A DNA stretch of 64,000 bases from Riptortus pedestris (Eukaryota > Arthropoda > Insecta > Hemiptera > Alydidae): assembly GCA_019009955.1 (NCBI GenBank), contig CM032228.1, forward strand, positions 228,264,001 through 228,328,000, read 5' to 3'. Both the position numbers and the translations under genes were made by a program. The number at the start of each line of letters is the position of its first letter. The first letter of the stretch is position 1. Below are positions 14,913 through 26,642 of this stretch, in pieces. The notes below the pieces were generated by a model, which searched no databases, was not told the DNA's origin, and worked only from the letters and a program-made list of their open reading frames with translations.

Positions 14913-17801
14913 GTTAATGCTCTATCAGTTATAATTTTTGCTTAACCCGTTTCCGCCGAGAATTATAAAATTTTGGATAATTCAAATTTTATATGAAATT
15001 CCTTTACTAGTAACTACTAAGAAATCAGGAAAAATAGTTTTTAAAATATTGGGTGGGGGGAAGGGGGGTTTATGGCGTGTTACATATATGTTACAGTCGG
15101 CGTTTGGAGATATGAGGTAAGGAGGAAACAGTTAAAAAAAAAACAAAAAAAAAAACTAATAACAATAGTTTAATGATCATAATATAATAATGATATTATT
15201 ATTATTATAATTACCTATAAAAAAAATTTAAAATTTAATTTTTATGATATGGAACAAAACAGCGAACGCAAAGTCCCACGTCATATTTCTGACACACTGT
15301 TTTTACGTGAGATGAACACGGCTTGTTGGCGCATCGTCTTCGGTTTTCAATGGGAACCACGTAATGATCCATGCGATCATACCTGATTGATTTGAGACAC
15401 AGGTTTTTTGCGTGTGCCATAGGTCCAGGTATCTTCATTGGCATCTTATACCGAATCAGGTATGTCTGGGCAAGTTCTCGGCAAAACTGTAGTTTCGGTA
15501 TTTTTGTCCCCGAGCTGTCTTTATAAATAATCCAAGCATTATTTACAGTGACGTCAATCATCCAGTTAAAAAGTACAAACCACCATTTTTTCCCTCGTAT
15601 GCCAATCTTGTACCTAATGACATCTTGGTCCATGCGGTCTGTACCACCCATACCTCTGTTATACTGCGATATACAATGGGGTTGCGGGACCGCGATATTT
15701 TTCTTTTCAGCCCTAGAATACCTTTTAGCAGGATTCGTTGGAGCATAGCCATATTTTGTGGATGCAATGGATACAGCACTATTGTCAACCCACTTGCATA
15801 TAAATATCCCGTCCGTGTGTTCTATAACATAATGACAAGTGCCGCGTCTTTCTTTTTGTATGCTCTTCTTAGCTGGTAGAGAGCAACTACGAGGAATCCT
15901 ATTGTTGCGTATTGTGCCAGTTGCATTATATCCATTGTCTTTCAAATGCTTCAGTACATTGAATGACGTGAATAAATTATCCATAAATATGTGATAATTT
16001 ATCTCACCATCGTGCCTCCCTTCAACAATATCGATAGCTTCCTGAACACTGAGATCTCGGAAAATGACTCTATCTCTGAAAAACGAATATGTTCATCAGT
16101 TCACATTTATTTACTGTGAAGGACGACTGTAACATATATGTAACACTGAACTTCAAAAGCTCATAGATATACGATGAAATGTCTAAGAATGATAACGGAC
16201 GGACATAAATACAGTCAACATATCCATGTAACGAAACTTATGTCAAAAATTGCAAAGGAAATACAATTGAAAACGTAAATGTACTTACAATGCTGAAGCA
16301 TCCATTTTTTTCGCCGATGAGAATGTGAAAACTTTTAAAAAATCACTAGCACACTGAATACAACTGCTAACGCCGAGAAACTCAGGTGAACTGACCAGGA
16401 GGATATTCTGAAGGGTAGGAAAGGACAAGATGCCCGACATGCACGGACAGGATCTGGCAGCTACATGCTAGAAGGTGCCCTCTCGCCCGTTACATATCTG
16501 TTACAGTCGGCGGAAACGGGTTAATTGATACACCCGAAATTTAAACATTTTATGTAAAAATAAAGATCAAATCCGTTAACGACTGAAATCGGATGGGGGG
16601 GGGTAAACCAAACAGGAGTACTTTGACATTCAATTTACTACTGATTATATAAACCACATCATATACCCACTATTTCAAAAATTAAAAATTCAGCTCGGTA
16701 TTTATTAAGGCAAGAGATCTCCTCATTTAGGACCTTTAAATGCTGGTTAAAAGAAATTTTACAGAACTGACAATGGGCAAAGTTCATCAATTCCAGTGTA
16801 TAGTGAGTACCAGATCTCATAAATAATAATTTCAAATATATAGAGGTATGAATGTACAAAGTGTGAGATTACAATAATGACAGAGAAATTGACACTAAAG
16901 AATTGATTGTCGCTTTACCTAATAAATATGAGTTACTTTAATAACTAATGTTTTAAGTTTGAAATGATATTTGTTTAAGAAACCTGGAATTAAGAATTAA
17001 CAAACTACTTGTGCATCCCAAAATCATATTAAAATTTTGTAATTAAAGAAATCTTACCATACACTTTTAATTCCATCAGAATCAGATTTAGTTTTTTGAT
17101 CGCCTGAAGAATTTGTGTGGTCAGCCACAGGGCTGGGATCTCTTTTTTTCTTATCAGGAGACCAAAATAGAATACTTCTCTTCCTCACAGGATTTGGGGT
17201 CAGCCTAGAGCCATATAACTCGACTATATATTCAAAATTCACACTTTTTTTCACAGCAGAGTTATTCAATTAAAAGTCACAACTTATTTTTTTAACATAC
17301 CTGTTTTGGAAATGAGTGTAATCAATTCGTGTTAAACACCATTTGAATTGTGAACCTCCACCAAAGTCTCACAAAATAAATAAAAATGTTGTTAGATTCA
17401 ATATTATTTTATTAAGAGCTTAAACAATAAGTTATACAAAGTTAATCATACAATAAATATACAAAATTAATAGAAAACAAAATGTTAATAAGTTCAAAAC
17501 AATGGTATGTTAACAGCCTTTTATAAATGTTTAGTGTCATGTTTAAAAGTAATTTTAAACATAAAAATAAACTTTATGCAAACAGCAATGCTTTTAAAAG
17601 AATTGCAATCAGTCAAAAATAAGGAAATGAATATAAATGCAATAAAATATATTCCTACATTGCCAACACCAGTTCAAATCAAATTTAGTATCGTTAAAAC
17701 GGTAACATATTTCTTTTATAGCTTCATAAACATGCATAGAGTCACAAAACAAATAAATATGAAACAAGTGTGATTCTTAAAACTTGCTCCCAAATTATAT
17801 C

Positions 17802-17845
<44 letters not shown>

Positions 17846-20800
17846 AATAGAAATATATACTCTAACTCTTTTTGGACGGATTAATCAATTATAATAATAC
17901 ATCTATAATATAAATAATTTACAACTGAATGGTAGTTCAAAGATAAAAACTATCAAAGGATTAATACGTTTTAGATTTCATAGTCTTGAAATCTACAAAT
18001 AAAACCTTAATTTAAAAAAAATAAATAAACAAGATTGTCACAAACAATTGACAATTGATTAAAAGTATTCTCACAGAATGAAAGTACAAACATTTACAAT
18101 AGTTATTCAACTGCATAACATAAAGACTATCTTTTTTTGGCTAGACAACATGCAAAGATCAAAAAGGAGAGAAAAATTGCAATCCAAAAACTAGTTTGCG
18201 TCTACTGTATGCATAAAAACCTCAACCCATTCGGCCAGACAGGTTGCTACCTTGCAGACTGCGTTGCTTGGGTGAACCATGAAGCTACGTCAACAAATTT
18301 GACTTCATATCGTTGAAGGAATGGATGCTGAAGTAGTTTCTTGTACTTTGGTCTTTGGTGATAATCTTTACAAAGGCTTAAAAAAAAAAAATATATATAT
18401 AAATGAATAAATAAAAGGTGTAAAAAATGATTTTTTTCAGAAACTAACATAATACATTATATATCAATACGTTATATCACTAATTGGGAGTAGTTATATG
18501 TAGGTTACCACCCTTTTTAACAGATTTCCCCTAAGGGAAATCAGCTATTTAGGCTGTACTGATGATGCGATTTTCAAAAGATATCTTTTAATCTCCATCG
18601 ATCCTACCTAGTAGATGATGAAAATGAAGTCCATTCAAAACTTTATATATATATTTGTCTGTTAACGCTCTAGTGGTCATAATTTTTGTTTGATTGTTAC
18701 CAAATTTGATAGTTAATCGTTTTATACAAAAATAAAGATCAAGTTCATTAATAGCTGAAATCGGACCAGACGGAGGGGGGGGATTTTCGAAAATATGAAA
18801 TATCTCTGTTACTATAAGTCGGACTTGTATAGAATCAATCTTATTGCAAATTAAATGTACTATAAATATTATTATATACATTTATTCTCTATATTGCATA
18901 TTAACCCATTAGTGCCCAATTGATAGATTTTATTTTTTACTATTGTTTTACTTTATAGACAATGGGAAAAATAATTTAAAAAATTTATGGTAAGGGAAGT
19001 GCTGAATATCAGGCTGCAGCTAAAGATGCTCGTGGGCACTTGGTGCACTCGATTGGAACTACCTGCATTTATTGCCTCATTAAAAAGCATTTTAGGATTT
19101 TCATTAAAACAATATAATTTTTAAAACACTTTTATTGTATAAGAAACTCAAATAATACAATGTAATAATTTTCAGATGTTTTTAGAACAAAACTAAGGTG
19201 AAACAAATACTCTATCTAATAATAAAAACAAATGCTCTATCTAATAACAACAAATACTCTACCTAATAATAAAACAATCAAATATGGATAAATAAATTAT
19301 AAATCACATAAAAAAATATATAAACAAATAACGGAAGGAGGTAAAATAAAACAAATTGCATATATACATTTTTTGCCCATTCTTCTACTCATGATAAGGG
19401 TGAAGCGAAACGCTGCATTTTCTGCAGAGGTATATGGTTCTTCTCTTGCATTGGGCACATAGTTTATTTTTGGAAATACCTTTAATAATCAAATGATCTG
19501 TCCTATCTTTTCGAATACTGTCAAGAGCTGTATATAATTTTTTAAAACCTCGCCCAGTTCTGGGTGTCCCAAAATGTTTCAACAAATATATTACGACCTC
19601 TCGTCGAAAATCTAAGTACGGAATATTGCGACCTAGCCTTCGCTGCAATAGCCAGCCTTGCACACAGCTTACATCAACTGCCCAGCCAAAAAATGGCCAC
19701 CACCATTTCTTAGTTCTTATTGTAGTCCGATACGTTGATACAAACTGATCATTTAGATCAACTCCCCCCATATGCTGGTTGTATTCATATAATGCGAGAG
19801 GAATAGGAATACTAATTTTTTTTTTGTTCGGATGAGTACCTTGTTGCTGTTTTATTTTCTCCTTGAATGGTATTAGTCATTACCGTGACAACTGCATTAT
19901 CATTCCATCTTATAATTAGTAAATCCCCGTTAGTGGCAATTTGAACAGTCCCCCTACGCTGTTTTTTGAAAGCTTTTTTGTCAGTAAGGCAGTCATTAGT
20001 AAAAACCCGATTCTCCCTAAGTGTTCCCGTGGCACCTATTTCTTTTTCGGCAAGTTCATTCGGCAACTTTTCAGATGTAAATAAATTATCAAAAAATAAT
20101 TGTGTACCAGGTGAGAGTTGACATTTATCTACTAACCCTAAAACGACGTCCCCTCCTTGTCCTAGTCCGGAATTGGCTAAATGAGTATGAGCTCCCGCAT
20201 ATGGTTCTGCATGGTGCAAATACCCATTTGAGTCAGCAAGGCACCATAGCTTATAACCAAAACGTATGGGCTTGCCCCTTATAAATTGTTTGCAATGCCG
20301 CCCATAATATGGAATGATTGATTCATCAACCGAGCAAAATGGAGCTAGTGGAATGGTTTTAAAATTTTTGTTCAAATATTCAAATAAATGTCTAATTTTG
20401 AATAGCTTGTCAGTTCCTGGAACTATTTTAGAATTATCAGCACAATGGAGATATCTCAGAATATCGTCAAACCTATTACGTCTCATAGCATTACTAACAA
20501 ATGGGACACTGCAATCTTCATCTGTACTCCAAAATAAACGTCTTTTAGGAAGAGTATGATAACCTGATAACAATAGTATACCAATAATTAAATATTATTG
20601 AGCAGCAATTGCTAAAGAATTTTCTAGTCTGAAAAAGAAATATGAAAATAATTAGTACACTATGTGCCCACGAGCAGCTTTAGACGCATGCAAAATTCAA
20701 CATCAAATTTGGGCTAGTTTTTTTATTTTCTTCTTCTTCATATTTTACACATATTAACTACCAATATTATAGACAAAATATATATAATCCAAATTTCAAA

Positions 20801-23800
20801 ATAATAATGATTACAAGTACAACTTACCTCTTTCCAGCAGGAGGATTGAGTGAGGACTGACCTAAGATGGGAAAAGGGTGAAACAGGTAGTCACAGCTCC
20901 TTTTCTTTGTAACAGGTACCCCACCTCTCACCCCTATTGCCTCAAGTTATGTTCCCCCTTCACTTTAAGCCAAATTACTTAGAAAAATAACATCAACACT
21001 ACTGGTGGATTTTCAAAAACTGATGCAGCTAAAGCTGCTCGTGGGCACTAATGGGTTAATAGAGATATTTACATTTTTAATACTCGGCTATTGTCGATTC
21101 TGTTTGTGCGGTTCTCGTGAGACTAGTGTAAGCTACTACTTTCGGAGAAATATGTGAATAAGTTCTGTTCATCCCCCCCCCCTTCTTTTGTTCATGGACT
21201 ACTAAAAATTTGAGTGATTGAGATAAAAATTATTCTGATTCATTATAAATTACAGTACTAGATATAATAAATATTTTTCAATAAAATTAATAAGTTTTAT
21301 TCAGATATATTTCAGTAATTGTTTTTCTTTCCAGTGAAGAATATGTCTACCTATCTGTTCAGCTCTGAGTGTTTGGCAGACCTGCTTGATACAATTTAGA
21401 CGCTTACAGTTATGAGCTTATTAAAATTAGCTAAAAGATTTCTCATTACCGTTTGTATTTATTCACAGTGGTAAGTGTTACCAGTATGCAGATTTCTCTA
21501 TTGTAAAACTTCATGTGGGAAATCTGCTTAGTTTACGCAGCCCTTGCGTGACGGACTTTATAAGTTTTTTTTAGCCCGTTCCAATTGCACTAGAATTTTA
21601 TCAGAATAATAATAATTATGCTGCAAGTTCTTCTTTTCATATCAAAGGGACCAGAATCAAGTATATTGGAAGGTAGAAAAATATGACTCTTGAAGAATTT
21701 AAAATTTTTTTGTCAGTAGAAATAGCTAAATCACATTATTGGTGATTGGTACATATTGGAAGGTAAAAAGAGGTTACATATGACTTAGAATCCACTATAT
21801 CTTACCAACTGTTAATGAAGGAATGAAACTCATCAGTAAAATTGCCATCGGGGGGTAGTGAAGGGGGAGCATCTTGTAAAACCTTTGACAGGACATCAAA
21901 TTCAGACTTGCAATCAGTGTAAGGAAACTGCCCTGTGGCCAATTCAACCAAACTAATACCTAGTGACCAGACATCAGCACGTATGTCGTAATCTGGGCTT
22001 CCAGGATTAGAAGGGTTAATTCTTTCAGGCTAAAACATAAAAGAAATATACATCAATAAGTAAAAAATTGTCTGCTCTCACATATTTTAAGAATCCCTTA
22101 TTTTTTATTCAATAAGCCTATTATGCAGATATCGAAAAAAATGTTCCCAATAAATAATACATAGAAGGTGATATCTCATATCTATTACCTGTTTGCCATA
22201 AGTAAAAAAAGACTTGAAATTGAAGTAAGTCAAGGACTGTTTCATGACAAAAACAAGACTCAGAGAAGAGGTTTACTGAAAGCTGAATAAATCAAAATAG
22301 AAAAAAAACGGCTAAAATTTGAGTTAGAGAAGTTGTATAGAATAAATGTAGGAAATAAAGTTACCAGAATTACTTAAATAACATTTTTTGATGCTACACA
22401 ACATAATGAAGGTAATAATTTTACCAGCTGTCCATCAATCCAACCAAGGAGACGACAAAATACAGGAATGTTCAAATTAATTTATTATCTCTCCCTCTGA
22501 TGCACGCCAGTGTGTTTATTCATTTGTGGGTGTGTATATATGCCCGAGCAATTTTGTTTTCATATTTAAATCTTTCATGTAAAACTTAAGACAAGTACAC
22601 TACTAACGGTAGAACTTGGACCTGGGTGATTGAGGGTTTAGAAAAGGGGTAAAATATACTTTCTCAAATATCTCTGTTATTATAAATCAAGTCAATAAAT
22701 GTTATATAACAAATATTGGTAATAAACTACAATTCATATTAGATCATTTTCCTGAAACTTGACTATTGACAGACTATTCTTTACGTGCTTTCAGCTTTCA
22801 GTAAACACCCACTCCTACTCATATGATTTTCACATTAAGATATAACATTATTAAATATCGCATGTCAAGCTTAAATTTTAAGTTTTGTTTACACAGATAG
22901 CGTGCACTGCGCGATTTATAGAGGCATAAAGATTTCAGTTCTATAACATCTAGCAGCAATGTTCTTATTTAATTGTTACTAAAGTTAAGTTCATAAGTGC
23001 CTAAAAGTGGACAAGGAGTATGGCCTAAGAGAAAGGATAACACAATACATTCCCCAAATATACTCATTATAATGAATAAAGAAGTTGACTAAGATAATAT
23101 AGTTTAGCATAATTTTGTTTCTTTACATCTTTATTAAATTAAAATATTAATGGGATTTTAAATATTTTAGTATTTACTAAATTCCCAATCCTACTGTAAA
23201 ATTTGAGAATATACAGAGTAATCTGAGAGCCACTCAAGCTTGTGGGATATCGGCTTATTTTCACAGCTAACTAATTGTTTTGGTTTACCTGCAAGGATAA
23301 GTTACATAGCCATGCCAGTAACCTGAGAATGTGTAAAATAAGTCAGAAAAATCATCCAACTACAGTTCAGCAGTCTACTTCTCTATTGAGGCACTGTGAA
23401 TTGACAATGGTCAATTACTATTTAGTGAGTACATTAACCATTTCACAGCAGAAAGGTAGGAATTCTACTGACCTGCGTGGAAGGTAAATGTAAAATACGC
23501 TGTATTGGTCAGTAAAATAAACACAAGAATATTTGTGGCATAAGCTACGTACAGCAACAACTAGAGGCCTCATTCCTCTCTTGGGGTGTGCTATTCACAA
23601 CACCCAGGCAGTACAAGATAATTGTAGCATATGCCATCCACAACAACTAGCGGCCTCATTTTTCTATTGGGGTGTTTTTGCAGCACCTAGAAGGTGCATG
23701 GTACTTATAGGTGAAGTAGGGGCACATGTGCTATAAGTGTGATCCACCCTATCTATAGGTGCTGCAAATACCATAGGGATATCTTAGGAGATATATAGTG

Positions 23801-26302
23801 AAACATAATTCTAAAGCTCGGCTTAGTTGTATTATTTCAATCCCTTTCAAGAAGGATATTATTGCAGGCAGTTAAGAATATTCATATTTTGTTCTTTTTT
23901 TTTATTTAAGCTGATTAGCTTTTGGAGTTCACCCTCCAGCTACTGCAAATAGAGATCAATCCAGCCTCCAGTAGTAGATTAAAGTGGAGGCTGAATTGCT
24001 CTCTTATGCTGCGTATATTTATTTGCACAACTATAGGATGTATCACAATTATTGTATGACATCCACAATAACTAGAGGTGCACTAGACTCGTGACTATGC
24101 ATTTTGCACACCGAAAGAAATAACCATATAAACACATTGAACACTACATGGAAAAAACAATAAGGATTACTACAAACAAGTTCAACACTATTTATGTGAA
24201 GAAATTCGAAAAAACTCCCTGATTTGTGAAAAAACAATTCATGGCTTTTACACCACGATAATGCACCTGCTTACACTTCATTGCTGATTCGCTAATTTTT
24301 GCAATACAGTAACGAAGCCCCAGTCTCCATACCGCCAGACTTGGCTCCATGTGACTTTTTCCTATTCACAATAAAGAGACCTTTAAAATGCTTCATTTTA
24401 TTTACAAGCATAGATGAAACTAAAAGCGAACCGCTGAAAGAACAAAAGGGTATATCAAAGATCGAGTTTGAGAAGTGTTTCAAGGATTGGAAGAAGTGCA
24501 CAAGTGCATAATATCCAATTGGAGCTATTTTGAAGTCAACGACATTAATGTAGACAAATAAGTAAATTTTTTTTTTCTTCCATAAATGAGAATTCATTAA
24601 TATCTGAACACATTTCATATACAGAAAAAATAAACTCTTTTTACATACCGACATATATGCTGCACAGCCTGGATTACCAGATTTAGCTTTGGAGTTGACT
24701 AGTCGACCAGATATGCCGAAATCACAGAGCTTGACATTACCACTTGAATCAAGAAGGATATTTGAAGGCTTTATATCCCTATGAATCACACCGTGCCTTT
24801 CTTTAAGATAATGAAGAGCTTTCACAGTCTGCAAAATAAACAGATTATTAAATTGAAATATCAATATTACCATATTTTATTTCTATATGAAAATGATGAG
24901 TTTGTTAAGCACAAGTTATCAGCTCAAATAAATGTGACCAATTCCATGTGATAATAGAAAATGTGTAATATATCAGTTATAATGAGGCTTTAAAAAGTAT
25001 AGAGTTATTGAATTTTTTGAACATGTTGACTCTCAATTGTAGACCTCCACTATGCATTTTAGCCAATGAGGAACCAACTCCCAAAACTAACCCAACAGAA
25101 ACCAGGAACAGCTAAATGCTATATATAAAAATTGTTTTAAGTTTAATTGCTTTATTGAAAACAAAAAACAAATAAAAATGACGAAGAAATGTATTGAAAG
25201 CTTAAAAAATAATCCTATATCCTAGGTACCAGTCATTATACCGCTCCCTCATCAATTTAGGGCATTGATCAGATAAATAAAATCATGGGGTGTGTGAAAT
25301 TTCTATCAACAGCCAATCATTCATATAATTATAAATACTATTTATGTATTTATTCAGGTTATACTAAGTCCCACAATTTTATTTATTTGTCTGATCAATA
25401 CATTAAATTGATGCGGAGAGTGGTGTGATGACTGGTGCCTAGGACCTAGGATTATTTTTTAGCTTTTAGTACATTTTTATCAGTAAAACCGTCTAACCCA
25501 ATATTTTTTTTAAATTTATTTTATTTTCAAGTTTTCAGGCTTAATTTCTCATTCTATTTAGTTCATTTAGAGTCTCATTAATACAAGGTTTACTTTCTGA
25601 CAATTTGTTGTAATCTAACTCAATACCTAAGGTTAAAAATATTTGATATTTAACCTTGGAATAAAATGTTTCATGATATATCAGCTTAATTTTATGATAA
25701 GTAATACTGGGGTTTGCTGAAGACTAAATACTAAAAAATAAATTATTTCCATTAATACTGGAGATATAGACAAAATTTATAGGAAATTAAATTTGTAACA
25801 AGGTTGGTTGAACTCAATTTTTCGATCCATAAACTCAGTTATTATAACGTAGTTTGAATTTTCGATCCCTCTCCCATGCAGGGAGGGGCACCCAAGTCCT
25901 ATTTCAGCAACTAGTGAACTTGATCTTTAGTATTACATATAACGTCTAAATTTGCCTTTGGTAATGGTCGAACAAAAAGTGTGGCCACTGGAGCCCATTC
26001 TCATTACTGAATATATTAAATTATATTGCCATCAGAACAAAAGGTGTGTACCAAATATCAGATCAATCGGTCAACGGGAAAGGGGCCCAACTTTTATTAC
26101 TAAATTTGGCCCAAATAAATAAAAAAACAGGAGAAGCTAAATAAAACTGTTTAAAAATAAGGCAAATTTTGTTATATTTGTAAGTGATACACATTGGAAG
26201 TTAAAAACACTTAAACCAATTTTGTATTAAGTCTAAGATATAAAATTCCACTTAATAAGCTGTCTTGAGCATAAAGGTTAGTCACACCTTTTAAGGAGTT
26301 GG

Positions 26303-26343
<41 letters not shown>

Positions 26344-26611
26344 AAAAGAGGCTAAAACCTTAAAAGACACAACTATTGCTAGCTTGTATTGCTCAAGATA
26401 ATATGCAAACTGAATACTTTATCTGAGACATAATATAAAAGAATTATTTATCCTTAATAGTCTAGGATCACATTAATTTGATTGCAATTCAAATAAATTC
26501 ACTTGACTCACTAGACATTTTGTGATGGGTTCACTAATAAAATCCTATCTCTGCACTGAAAAAGAACAGTAACCAAAAGACACGTAACAAGTAGCCATAG
26601 ACATTCAATTT

Positions 26612-26642
<31 letters not shown>

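Larger units (their letters stand above)
14738..16620 (+). repeat. Family A copy, split by piggyBac 1
   Basis: Left arm 14738-14941 holds the left end (AGCAGATTACCCTCAAGGGA), TCGTACTCATGATGCGATTT, a (TA)25 tract and CTGTTAATGCTCTATCAG. After the piggyBac, 16521-16620 resumes with ACATTTTATGTAAAAATAAA and GACTGAAATCGGATGGGGGG. Both arms line up with uninterrupted copies. Confidence 0.85.
18517..21558 (+). repeat. Family A copy, split by piggyBac 2
   Basis: Left arm 18517-18900 runs from CAGATTTCCCCTAAGGGAAA to TTATTCTCTATATTGCATA; right arm 21060-21558 resumes with TAGAGATATTTACATTTTTA and runs to the right end TTTACGCAGCCCTTGCGTGA. Uninterrupted copies read CTTGAATATTAACCGAGATA at the joint. 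Confidence 0.88.

Noticed and set aside
15548..15879. Plus-strand ORFs of 66 and 84 codons
   Set aside because: They are reverse shadows of the piggyBac 1 transposase.
17507..17842. 88-codon ORF followed by a 37-A run, considered as a retrocopy
   Set aside because: Composition is that of AT-rich intron and the protein resembles nothing known; no target duplication seen.
20102..20559. Plus-strand ORFs of 60 and 81 codons
   Set aside because: They are reverse shadows of the piggyBac 2 transposase.
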